A stretch of DNA of 64,000 nucleotides, taken from positions 1,364,001 to 1,428,000 of the forward strand of contig JAKCFJ010000001.1 in assembly GCA_025041175.1 (NCBI GenBank). Direction: 5' to 3'. A program made the translations under genes and the position numbers. Source of the DNA: Halobacteriales archaeon YIM A00010 (lineage in GTDB: Archaea > Halobacteriota > Halobacteria > Halobacteriales > Haloarculaceae). Below, in pieces: positions 8,428 to 15,903 of this stretch (positions are counted from its first letter, which is position 1; each line of letters begins with the position of its first letter). The notes below the pieces were generated by a model. That model was not told the DNA's origin and searched no databases. It worked only from the letters and a program-made list of their open reading frames with translations.

Positions 8428-9720
8428 TCACGGCCACAGCCCGCGATACTCGTGTGCCTCGACGATGCGCTGGAGTCCAACGACGTAGGTGGCGTCGCGC
8501 CAGGAGACGTCGTCGTGGAGTTCGTACGTTTCCTTGACGTTGTCCCACGCGGACAGCATTTCGGATTCGAGTTCCTCGTTGACGCGTTCGAGCGACCAGC
8601 CCTGTCGGTTGATGTCCTGGAGCCATTCGAAGTACGAGACGGTGACGCCGCCGGCGTTGGCGAGGATGTCGGGGATCACGGGGATTCCCCGGCGGTTGAA
8701 GATCGTATCAGCAGTCGAGGTCGTTGGGCCGTTCGCGCCTTCGACGATCATCGAGGCGTTGATGTCGTTGGCGTTGGCCTCCGTCAGCACGTTGCCGATC
8801 GCGGCCGGGACGAGAACATCCACGTCCAGCGTGAGCAGCTCCTCGTTCGAGAGCGGTTCGGCCCCAGAAACGCCGGTGACGGCGGTCGGTTCCTCCCCGT
8901 GGGATTTGATCGCCGTCGGATCCAATCCCTCGGGATCGTACTCCGCCCCGTCGATGTCGCTGACCGCCACCACGTTCGCACCCCACTCGTCGAGGAGCGA
9001 AGCGGCGTTCGCCCCGACGCTGCCAAAGCCCTGGACGGCCACAGTCGTCTCCGAAAGCGGGCGGTCGTAGTAGTCACACGCCTCCCGAGTGATGAGGGCG
9101 ACGCTGCGTCCGGGAGCTTCCTCGCGGCCGTAGGACCCGCCGATGACCGGCGGTTTCCCCGTCACGACGCCAGGGGTGGTTTCGCCTTCCTGCATGCTGT
9201 AGGCGTCCATGAGCCACCCCATCGTCTCCGCGTCCGTGCCCATGTCCGGCGCGGGAATGTCGTGCATCGGTCCGATAACGTCCCGTATCTCCTGTGCGAA
9301 CCGGCGCGTCAACCGCTCTTTTTCCCCTTGGGACAGCGTCTTCGGATCCACGACGACGCCGCCTTTCGCCCCGCCGAACGGGAGATCCATCACGGCGCAC
9401 TTCCACGTCATCCACATCGCAAGCCCGATGCACTCCTCCTCGGTCACCTCCGGATGATACCGGAGACCGCCCTTGAACGGTCCACGAACCGAATCGTGTT
9501 GGGCGCGATAGCCGGTGAACACCTCTACCGTTCCATCGTCGCGCTCGAGCGGAATCGACACCCGCTCGACGCGCTGTGGGTGTTTGAGCCGTTCGACCAC
9601 GTTCGGATCGATCTCCAACAGCGTCCCTGCCCGTTCGAGCTGCCGCCGTGCCGTCATGAACGCCGATTCGGGCTCGGGCTCTTCGGACTGTTCTTGCGCG
9701 ATGGACGCACCAGTTGCCAC
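8428..9720 (-). CDS. gdh: Glutamate dehydrogenase (Glu/Leu/Phe/Val family)
   Basis: A 430-residue hexameric-type enzyme interconverting glutamate with 2-oxoglutarate and ammonia. The substrate-binding and catalytic region reads [17 protein letters not shown], then [19 protein letters not shown] containing the active-site lysine. The catalytic Asp-type motif PAPDMGTD follows, and the Rossmann motif [13 protein letters not shown] binds the dinucleotide. Cofactor choice cannot be read with certainty. The first in-frame start is GTG at 9720; the frame stays open further upstream with no ATG. The inferred promoter (9821-9830) points to transcription starting near 9797, where a 24-codon ORF in another frame begins. 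Confidence 0.93.
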   Translation of the reverse strand: MATGASIAQEQSEEPEPESAFMTARRQLERAGTLLEIDPNVVERLKHPQRVERVSIPLERDDGTVEVFTGYRAQHDSVRGPFKGGLRYHPEVTEEECIGLAMWMTWKCAVMDLPFGGAKGGVVVDPKTLSQGEKERLTRRFAQEIRDVIGPMHDIPAPDMGTDAETMGWLMDAYSMQEGETTPGVVTGKPPVIGGSYGREEAPGRSVALITREACDYYDRPLSETTVAVQGFGSVGANAASLLDEWGANVVAVSDIDGAEYDPEGLDPTAIKSHGEEPTAVTGVSGAEPLSNEELLTLDVDVLVPAAIGNVLTEANANDINASMIVEGANGPTTSTADTIFNRRGIPVIPDILANAGGVTVSYFEWLQDINRQGWSLERVNEELESEMLSAWDNVKETYELHDDVSWRDATYVVGLQRIVEAHEYRGLWP

Positions 9721-9722
9721 CG

Positions 9723-9797
9723 TTAGACACCCCGATTCTTCGAAGACGCCGCCTCGATCATCAGCAACTGTTCTCTCGGACCGCTCATCGCAGTCAT
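9723..9797 (-). CDS. Possible 24-aa leader ORF before gdh
   Basis: ATG at 9797 to TAA at 9723 encodes a 24-residue peptide, [20 protein letters not shown] followed by NRGV. It ends 2 nt before the gdh GTG start. A TATA-like AATATTATAT (9821-9830, minus strand) is centred about 27 nt ahead, so the ATG would be at or near the mRNA 5' end, where leaderless ribosomes start. It could be a leader peptide coupling translation to gdh, or chance. No family is recognised. Confidence 0.3.
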   Translation of the reverse strand: MTAMSGPREQLLMIEAASSKNRGV

Positions 9798-9820
9798 TGC
9801 CGGGGGTAGGACGCGGATCA

Positions 9821-9850
9821 ATATAATATTAATCCATATATGCTATATTA
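9821..9850 (-). promoter_or_regulatory. AT-rich promoter island between gdh and DUF5810
   Basis: A 30-nt almost purely A/T tract in otherwise GC-rich DNA. On the minus strand AATATTATAT (9830-9821) is well placed for transcription toward gdh starting near 9797. The neighbouring ATATATGC and CTATATTA could serve the plus strand, but 9982 is then far away (leader over 100 nt). Confidence 0.5.
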
Positions 9851-9981
9851 ACACAACTGCTCGAATCACGGTGGTTCGATACAGGGCCACACGAACCACG
9901 ACCGTCGTGGAGCGTCTCACCGGCTGCTCCAAGTGCCGGTCGTCTCACAAGGGCTTTCTGCTCCGCAGGGGTAGGCAACGT

Positions 9982-10386
9982 ATGGGCTATGAGTGTCCCG
10001 TCTGTGGGATCCCACAGGCTGACGGCGGGCATCTGGCAAATCACGTGGCGTTCACCGCGTTGGTTCACGAGGACGATCACGAGGCGTGGCTCGATGAGAC
10101 GGTCCCGGATTGGTCCGAGATGGGCGAAGCCGGTCTGGCCGAGGCACTCACCGAGCTGGCCGCGGAGGCGGAGTTTCCCCAAGTGTTCGAAGACACGACC
10201 GCCAGAGACGGACACCACGACCACGATCACGAGCGGTCCGGGAAGCTGTTCGAGGACGACGAGCCGAGCGGCCGTCAGCAAGAGCTTGGATCCCGGCCCG
10301 CGTTGGACGGGGACGCACAGGCCGTCTTGGAAGAGGCCCGTCGGCTGACCGAAGCGAAATTGAACGACGAGGAAGAAGACGGGTGA
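9982..10386 (+). CDS. DUF5810 family protein, N-terminal zinc-ribbon-like
   Basis: A 134-residue protein beginning MGYECPVCGIPQADGGHLANHVA. C-x2-C with two later histidines suggests a small zinc-binding head, followed by a helical region and an acidic tail with a His/Asp-rich run (DGHHDHDHERSG). It matches the haloarchaeal DUF5810 family, of unknown function. The internal ATG at 9982 was chosen over 9871 because the family starts directly with the zinc motif and the upstream part reads like non-coding sequence. DUF5809, another haloarchaeal orphan family, is encoded at 14053. Confidence 0.75.
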   Translation: MGYECPVCGIPQADGGHLANHVAFTALVHEDDHEAWLDETVPDWSEMGEAGLAEALTELAAEAEFPQVFEDTTARDGHHDHDHERSGKLFEDDEPSGRQQELGSRPALDGDAQAVLEEARRLTEAKLNDEEEDG

Positions 10387-10406
10387 ACGCTCGTCCCGAT
10401 ACATTG

Positions 10407-10518
10407 TATACCGTCGGTCATATCCATTGATACGCTACGATCGCTTGTTGGGTGCGTCGCGGTCGATCCCGTGGTGAACAGGCAACCGAGTGTTCCAAGG
10501 CCCCTGACCGACGGTATA
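10407..10518. repeat. 14-bp perfect inverted repeat enclosing 112 bp
   Basis: TATACCGTCGGTCA (10407-10420) and its exact complement TGACCGACGGTATA (10505-10518) bracket the 3' end of the IS1595-like transposase remnant. The sequence resembles the TATACTGTCGGACA ends of the MITE at 49771-49875, so these may be diverged terminal repeats of a related element. The inner copy also codes for YYTVGQ of the transposase tail. Confidence 0.5.
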
Positions 10519-10968
10519 ATACAGTAGTTTCTCGAACCAGTCGTCCGGTGCGTTGAATTTCAGTGCAAGAAAGCGGAGGTGTTTCTGGAAATGATGCTTT
10601 GAGACGCCGCGGAACGTCGCCAGCCACTGGCGAAGGAAACTGTGTCGGTTCTCGCGGGTGTTTGTGTGGGCGTCACCGATCACGTAGGTGTTGGAGTGGG
10701 TACCGGCCAGATGGCTGTCCACCGCCTTCTTGTCCTCGATGTCGTTGTAGATCGTGTAGTCGTCGGTGCAGAGGATGACGCTTCCGTCACCGTACGCGGC
10801 GATGTCCTCGTCAGCGTCTTGCAGAGTTTCACAGACGAGAAACCGAGCCCGTCTGTCGTCCTGACGGACGAGTGCCAACACTGGTGGTTTGTCTGACTCG
10901 AAAGTTCCGCGCCCCTTTTTGAGAATCCGAACGAGCGCGGACTCCCATCCTCGTCTTCGGTTCTCTTC
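10435..10968 (-). pseudogene. IS1595-type transposase, 5'-truncated remnant
   Basis: An open frame of 177 codons without a proper start, encoding the C-terminal part of an ISXO2/IS1595-type DDE transposase: GRGTFESDKPPVLALVRQDD, then LCTDDYTIYNDIEDK with a catalytic Asp, then GDAHTNTRENRHSFLRQW with the catalytic Glu, and GVSKHHFQKHLRFLALKFN. This is the family's typical tail. The frame is cut at 10969-10971 by a TGA whose first base belongs to an ATACTGTCGGACAGAG sequence identical to a MITE end. The N-terminal part was not found beyond the junction. Probably inactive. Confidence 0.75.
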
Positions 10969-10970
10969 TC

Positions 10971-10990
10971 ATACTGTCGGACAGAGCCAC
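10971..10990. repeat. Terminal-repeat-like sequence interrupting the transposase
   Basis: ATACTGTCGGACAGAGCCAC is identical to the inverted right end of the MITE at 49771-49875, and similarity continues for about 15 nt beyond it (ACGGA-TGAG). It begins exactly where the transposase frame stops. The rest of the inserted element should lie to the right, but no opposite end is visible before 11130, so only one end remains. Confidence 0.6.
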
Positions 10991-11129
10991 AGACGGAGTG
11001 AGCCAGCGGCACGTCAGAGCACGCTCTGACGGCGAACCTGTACAAAGACGTACGACCGAGATGATATATCAAGCACTACCTCTGCCGAAAAGCCTTAGCC
11101 ACTTCAGTCGAAAAATCACCTAAACGTTC

Positions 11130-12728
11130 ATGAAAGTTGAAATGCTCACGACGGATTTCCTCGACCGCGCTGTTGACCTATACGACGACGTGGTAGGGAT
11201 CGTTGCCCACGACGGGACAGAGTACACATACGCCGAGGTCGCAGAGCGCGTCAACCAACTCTCGCACGCGCTTTCTGAGATGGGCATCGGGAAGGGAGAT
11301 CGAGTCGCATTGCTCTCTCCGAACACCCACTATTTCATCGAGGCGTTGTATGCGACGAATCAGATCGGCGGTGTGTTCGTTCCGATGAACTACCTCCTCA
11401 CGCCAGAGGATTTCGAGTACATCCTTGGTGACTGCGAGGCAGATGTCGTCATTGCCGACTACGACTACGCCGAAAACGTCGAGTCGGTCCGCGAATCGGT
11501 GCCTGCTGAGTACTTTATCGGCTATGAGGCCGACGACATCGAAGGTGACTGGACGGACTACGAGGAACTGCTCTCCGGACAGTCCACGGACGCGCCCGAC
11601 CGTCCCAGCATCGCAGAGGACGACGATGCGAGCATCAACTACACCTCGGGGACGACGGGCGATCCGAAGGGTGTCGTGCGCACTCACCGCACCGAGAACT
11701 GGCACGCGCTCGTTCTCAATCAGCACATGGAGGTCAGGGATGACGACACGTACCTCTGGACGTTACCGATGTTTCACTGTAACGGGTGGGGGCATACCTA
11801 CGCTATTACGGGCACGGGGGGCACTCACATCTGTCAGCGGACGTTCGAGCCGGAAGGGACGTTCCGCCGCGTTCGAGAGTACAATGTTTCGTTCATGTGC
11901 GGTGCGCCGACTGTACTCAACCGACTCAGCTCCTATTACGAGGACAATCCCGACACTGTGACGATCGGCGACCGCGACGTACGCATCGCTACCGCCGGAA
12001 GCGCTCCAGCGACCGCCACCATCGAGACGGTCGAGGACGATTTCGACTGGCGAATCATCCAGATCTATGGCCTGACCGAGACGGCACCGATCATCACCAC
12101 GAGCAACTCTCCTCGCCGCCTCGCTATGCACGGGCGAGATCTGAAGGTCAAACAGGGATCTGAGACGCTCTGTACCGATATTCGCGTTGTTGACGAGGAC
12201 GGCAACGATGTCCCGCGTGATAGCGAAACCATGGGTGAGATCGTCGTGAAGGGCAACCAGGTAATGGATCGATACCTCAACAAGCCCGAGGCAACAGAGG
12301 AGGCCTTCAACGACAAACTCCCCGGCTATTTCCATACCGGCGATCTCGCCACGATGGACGAAGACGGCATGATATCGATTCAGGATCGCGAAAAGGACAT
12401 CATCATCTCCGGCGGCGAGAACGTCTCGTCGATCGCAGTCGAAGACGTTCTCTACGACCACCCCGCTATCGCCAAAGCCGCCGTGATCCCCACTCCGAGC
12501 GACGAATGGGGCGAAGCCGTCACCGCGCTCGTTGTCAGCAAGTCCGATGTGAATCTCGACGCAGAAACTGTACAGGGGTTCGCAAAAGATCGACTAGCCC
12601 GATATAAAGTCCCCAAACGCGTGGAGTTCGTCGATGACCTCCCCGAAACTGCAACTGGCAAAGTCCAAAAATACCAACTCCGACAGGACTACTGGAAGGA
12701 CGAAGACCGTCTCATCGGTCAAGGATGA
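11130..12728 (+). CDS. AMP-dependent acyl-CoA synthetase/ligase
   Basis: A 532-residue ANL-superfamily enzyme that activates a carboxylic acid as acyl-adenylate and passes it to CoA. Motif A3 YTSGTTGDPKGV binds ATP. YGLTETAP (A5), YFHTGDLATMDEDG (A7), DREKDIIISGGENVSS (A8) and ETATGKVQKYQLR with the A10 lysine are all present, so the enzyme looks intact. It most resembles medium/long-chain fatty acyl-CoA ligases, but the acyl substrate cannot be fixed. It stands alone between mobile-element remnants; the T/A-ending codons in its 3' part look slightly less GC-rich than its neighbours, so transfer is possible but not shown. Confidence 0.9.
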   Translation: MKVEMLTTDFLDRAVDLYDDVVGIVAHDGTEYTYAEVAERVNQLSHALSEMGIGKGDRVALLSPNTHYFIEALYATNQIGGVFVPMNYLLTPEDFEYILGDCEADVVIADYDYAENVESVRESVPAEYFIGYEADDIEGDWTDYEELLSGQSTDAPDRPSIAEDDDASINYTSGTTGDPKGVVRTHRTENWHALVLNQHMEVRDDDTYLWTLPMFHCNGWGHTYAITGTGGTHICQRTFEPEGTFRRVREYNVSFMCGAPTVLNRLSSYYEDNPDTVTIGDRDVRIATAGSAPATATIETVEDDFDWRIIQIYGLTETAPIITTSNSPRRLAMHGRDLKVKQGSETLCTDIRVVDEDGNDVPRDSETMGEIVVKGNQVMDRYLNKPEATEEAFNDKLPGYFHTGDLATMDEDGMISIQDREKDIIISGGENVSSIAVEDVLYDHPAIAKAAVIPTPSDEWGEAVTALVVSKSDVNLDAETVQGFAKDRLARYKVPKRVEFVDDLPETATGKVQKYQLRQDYWKDEDRLIGQG

Positions 12729-12778
12729 TACTGTTGGACAGGGGTAGCAGAGCTCTCGCTTGTTCCCACTCGTGGTCC

Positions 12779-12827
12779 GAAAATCGGAGATTTTTGTCAC
12801 TGAGCGGAGGGGACCTCCACGAGGTCC
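12779..12827. repeat. Two hairpins with 3-nt loops
   Basis: GAAAATC-GGA-GATTTTT (12779-12795; the outermost pair is a wobble) and GGACCTC-CAC-GAGGTCC (12811-12827) follow the acyl-CoA ligase gene. They resemble the paired hairpins near tnpB and may act as a terminator or be relics of the same element family. Confidence 0.55.
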
Positions 12828-12862
12828 GCAAGAGCGTCGCTCGTGCGAGATCACGAAACGGC

Positions 12863-12886
12863 TTCGCTCGCGGGAACTCCGCTCGC
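12863..12886. repeat. 24-nt inverted repeat, left copy
   Basis: The 24 nt at 12863-12886 (TTCGCTCGCGGGAACTCC and 6 more) recur exactly in reverse orientation at 13927-13950, so the two copies flank the hypothetical gene 12886-13446. Similar phrases occur beside hairpin elements elsewhere in haloarchaea. Confidence 0.6.
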
Positions 12887-13446
12887 TACGGCTTCTCGTT
12901 AGTCTGTGTGGCTGCAGCGTCTGGACCGACGACGCGCGCTAGTTCGGGGTAGCGCTGCCGTAACCCAGCGAGATCACCGCGCTGGCGGTACTGACAGTAC
13001 TCCGCGAGCGTTGCGACCAGACAGGCAGGCGCGCTCTCTGCGTCGGGTTTCTCAGTCATCTCGGCCGGTTCGCGCGCATCCTCGGGCGTGAACACGGACT
13101 GGACCACCGTGCCATCACGCTGTTCGTGAAAGCGCACGCACGCGCCGTTATCGAACCAGCATTCGACGATCGTCTCGCCGGTGGCCTCGTAGCGCGTGAA
13201 CCGCGCGATCCCCGGCAGCTCCTCGTAGCCGCCCGTTGTGGTGCCAAGCCCGGCGGTCGCCAGTATCTGCTCGATCTGCGTAGCATGAGCACAGCCCGTC
13301 GACTGACAGGGCCGGCACCAGACGCCTTCGGCTACGTCGATGCTGTGGTACAGCTCCGCTTTCGACACCACCTCCCGATCCTCGATGGCCGAGAGATTCA
13401 GCACATCGCCCATCCGATCCCGGAATTGGAACAACGGCAACGTCAT
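12886..13446 (-). CDS. Hypothetical haloarchaeal protein, Cys-containing
   Basis: A protein of 186 residues from the ATG at 13446 (a GTG at 13512 would add 22 residues). I do not recognise the family. It has a CRPCQSTGC cluster near residue 50, followed by helical sequence and a region (GYEELPGIARFTRYEATGET) that looks like a mixed alpha/beta domain. The C-terminal part is helical (LVATLAEYCQYRQRGDLAGLR). The cysteines could bind metal. The gene lies between inverted 24-nt repeats and hairpins and has no operon partner, so it may have moved as a unit. Coding is supported by length, lack of stops and typical acidic composition. Confidence 0.6.
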   Translation of the reverse strand: MTLPLFQFRDRMGDVLNLSAIEDREVVSKAELYHSIDVAEGVWCRPCQSTGCAHATQIEQILATAGLGTTTGGYEELPGIARFTRYEATGETIVECWFDNGACVRFHEQRDGTVVQSVFTPEDAREPAEMTEKPDAESAPACLVATLAEYCQYRQRGDLAGLRQRYPELARVVGPDAAATQTNEKP

Positions 13447-13717
13447 CGCCACCACCGCCCCAACGGACACCCCATACGATGGTCGAGACGCGTGCGAACC
13501 GGCCGACCACACACCGGACAGCGCGTTCTCTGGTTGCTATTCTGATACGATGCGACACCGTTACATGCCTCTGATTCATTCCCAGTCATGGGTTCTGGCG
13601 TTTACGAGAACCCCAGCGTCGGGTGGGCCAACACCCGGCGCGTTCAACACGAACGCGCGGCCGAGGCATGCTAGCGTTCTCATTTACTGTTCGCTTCCCC
13701 ATCACACATAAATGTAC

Positions 13718-13750
13718 TGATGGAATGGAGAATGTAATGTCATTCCATCA
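13718..13750. repeat. Perfect 10-bp inverted repeat in A/T-rich DNA
   Basis: TGATGGAATG and CATTCCATCA are separated by 13 nt (13728-13740). It could form a hairpin or bind a dimeric regulator; no gene start is near enough to assign a role. Confidence 0.5.
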
Positions 13751-13926
13751 ATTAGTTCACCGGCCGTTACTCGTTGGATAGACCGAGCTGCCGGTATCGG
13801 AGGTTGCTGCCGACGAGACAATGACGATACTGGAGAAATTATCTTAAAATATCACTCTGAACTGTGCGGTGCGGTTGCGGTGGCGAAGGGGAAGCGGTGC
13901 GGTCGCGGTACGTAAATCCACCCACC

Positions 13927-13950
13927 GCGAGCGGAGTTCCCGCGAGCGAA
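13927..13950. repeat. 24-nt inverted repeat, right copy
   Basis: Exact reverse complement of 12863-12886. Together the pair encloses about 1.09 kb with one hypothetical gene. Confidence 0.6.
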
Positions 13951-13966
13951 ACGTCTCGTGAGCCAG

Positions 13967-13987
13967 CCAGAAATATCTGATCTCTGG
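13967..13987. repeat. Hairpin of the CCAGA...TCTGG family
   Basis: A 21-nt imperfect palindrome. On the minus strand its arms are CCAGAGATC and TATTTCTGG with loop AGA, the same size and ends as the 874-894 hairpin. It adjoins the right 24-nt repeat. Confidence 0.5.
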
Positions 13988-14052
13988 TGATAACTGCACT
14001 CTCGCCCCGAAGGGCGGAGTTTTAGCGCCTGCGATTCATAACTCCCTTTAGT

Positions 14053-14478
14053 ATGCATTCGGAGGGACTGTTTGCTCCATCGACGGCCGAAGCCGCTCGC
14101 CAGCGGTACGACTCGCTCGGTCCGGCGTCCCAGACCGTCGTTCGAGAAGTTGCGAAATCGATGGCGTTCGACCAGGAGGAGTACGACGAGCGCGTCACCA
14201 CGTCGGTCGTCACGACGGCGCGCGACGCGCTGTTTGCGTCGTTGCTCGAAGTCACCGTCGGGACGCGCGAGGAGTTCGACAACTGGTGTGAGAACCGGGC
14301 GTACGAGCCGGAGCTCACCGGCAGCGACTCGGTCGACCACGTCGTCTGGCATCCCATCGCGTTCGAGGACTCGGTCGTCGGGGCGACGTTCCAATCGGAA
14401 GAACGGGCCGCCATCGGAACGCTCAGACGCCAAGCGTTCGGGCGCTACTACCGCGACCACCTGCGAAACGATGCGTGA
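14053..14478 (+). CDS. DUF5809 family protein
   Basis: A 141-residue haloarchaeal orphan protein starting MHSEGLFAPSTAEAARQRYD. It is mostly helical at the N-terminus, with a conserved-looking FDNWCENRAYEPELTGSDSVDHVVWH core and a basic C-terminus. It matches DUF5809, whose function is unknown. Its last codons overlap the start of the NUDIX gene by 8 nt (GATGCGTGA holds both the ATG and the stop), so the two are translated as a coupled pair. Confidence 0.8.
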   Translation: MHSEGLFAPSTAEAARQRYDSLGPASQTVVREVAKSMAFDQEEYDERVTTSVVTTARDALFASLLEVTVGTREEFDNWCENRAYEPELTGSDSVDHVVWHPIAFEDSVVGATFQSEERAAIGTLRRQAFGRYYRDHLRNDA

Positions 14479-15088
14479 AGAGACCACGCTCCCCGAGGGG
14501 TGGCAACGAATCGAATCGGTCACCGAATACGAAACCGGCTGGTACACCGGCGGGTACGACCGGCTCGAACAGCCCGACGGCACCCAAAAGCGCTACTACT
14601 GGGCCAAACTCCCGCCCGCCGTCGTCGTCGTTGCTCGTGACGGATCGGAGCTGGTGATGGTCGAACAGTACCGCCCGCCGATCGAGCGGCTCTGTCTCGA
14701 ACTGCCCGCCGGCATCGTGGACGCCGCGGATCACACCGAAGAGATCGAGCGCGCCGACACGCCGGGAGGTCTTCCGCCCGCCGCGGACGTTCCACCCCCC
14801 GTGTACGAAGCCGCCGGTGCGCGCGAGCTGCGCGAAGAGACGGGCACCCATCCCACGGAAACCGTCTTTCTCGAAGAGGTCTGGATCGCAACCGGACTGC
14901 TCACCCACCGGCGGGGGTACGTCTTCGCAACCGGTCTCGAACCGGCCGAGCGGAAGCTCGACACCAACGAGTTCATCACTGTCGAACGGATCCCCGTCGA
15001 CAACGCGCTCGATATCGCACGGGAAGACCCCACCAACGACGCAACGCTCGAGGGGCTGCTGTTGGCCGACGCCGAGGGGCTGATCTAA
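14471..15088 (+). CDS. NUDIX hydrolase, ADP-ribose pyrophosphatase-like
   Basis: A 205-residue protein. The NUDIX-box core RELREETGT (REUXEEXGU) is intact at about residues 118-126, preceded by ELPAGIVDAADHTEE. The region before the box carries an insertion of roughly 20 residues (ADTPGGLPPAADVPPP) unlike compact NUDIX enzymes. VEQYRPPIERLCLELPAGIVD is the ADP-ribose/nucleoside-diphosphate-sugar hydrolase signature. It probably cleaves ADP-ribose or related housecleaning substrates using Mg2+. The ATG at 14471 overlaps the DUF5809 stop, marking a two-gene operon. Confidence 0.88.
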   Translation: MREETTLPEGWQRIESVTEYETGWYTGGYDRLEQPDGTQKRYYWAKLPPAVVVVARDGSELVMVEQYRPPIERLCLELPAGIVDAADHTEEIERADTPGGLPPAADVPPPVYEAAGARELREETGTHPTETVFLEEVWIATGLLTHRRGYVFATGLEPAERKLDTNEFITVERIPVDNALDIAREDPTNDATLEGLLLADAEGLI

Positions 15089-15127
15089 CATCTAGCAGTA
15101 TATCCGTTATCAGCGGGTTGTTGTGGT

Positions 15128-15472
15128 ATGGACGACGAGATCACTGCCGAGGAACTGCAGTCGATACTCGAAAACGGAAACGACGTTCGGCTCGTGGACA
15201 TCCGCAACCCCCAAGCGTTCGAACAGGGACACATCCCCGGCAGCGACAACATCCCGTTCGAGGAGCTGCCACAACGGGTCGAGGAACTCGACGGCGAGGA
15301 CCGGATCGTCACGGTCTGCCCGCTCGGCAAATCGTCCGTGCAGGCCGCCCGACTCATCGCCTCCTACGAAGGAGCGAGCGACGCAACCGTCGAGAGCCTC
15401 GCCGGTGGACTCCGGGAGTGGGAGTACGCCCTCTCGGGGAGCCAAACCGACGAAGCCGACGCTCCCTTTTGA
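15128..15472 (+). CDS. Single-domain rhodanese-like protein
   Basis: A 114-residue protein with one rhodanese fold. DVRLVDIRNPQAFEQGHIPGSDNIP is the CH2A region, and the active loop reads CPLGKSS with the catalytic cysteine that carries persulfide. GGLREWEYAL closes the domain. It probably moves sulfur between donors and acceptors in the cytoplasm, but the partner is unknown. It lies 39 nt behind the NUDIX gene, on the same strand, and may be part of that transcript. Confidence 0.9.
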   Translation: MDDEITAEELQSILENGNDVRLVDIRNPQAFEQGHIPGSDNIPFEELPQRVEELDGEDRIVTVCPLGKSSVQAARLIASYEGASDATVESLAGGLREWEYALSGSQTDEADAPF

Positions 15473-15522
15473 TTCACCGACAGCTTCCCCAGCGATACGT
15501 CAGGCCAAGAGAAGAAAGTTCG

Positions 15523-15840
<318 letters not shown>

Positions 15841-15903
15841 CTATTAAACACTGTCGACCGTTCACCCCGAAATCGGGCCTCGAACCCGTTCGAGAGGCGC
15901 TTG

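Larger units (their letters stand above)
13513..14052. other. 540-nt intergenic region rich in inverted repeats
   Basis: No convincing gene. It holds GCGCGTTC-AACAC-GAACGCGC (13638-13658), a perfect 10-bp inverted repeat TGATGGAATG/CATTCCATCA (13718-13727 and 13741-13750), the right 24-nt repeat (13927-13950) and a hairpin at 13967-13987. A 28-codon ORF at 13588-13674 could be a gene remnant. The stretch around 13685-13760 is markedly more A/T-rich than the flanks. Confidence 0.6.

Noticed and set aside
8344-9726. Long plus-strand frame opposite glutamate dehydrogenase
   Set aside because: It is the complement of a gene with complete Gdh motifs and shows no domain of its own.
13588-13674. 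28-codon ORF (MGSGVYENPSVGWANTRRVQ...)
   Set aside because: The sequence looks like the tail of a real protein, but it has no recognised family and no promoter or partner. It may be a remnant, so it is not listed as a gene.
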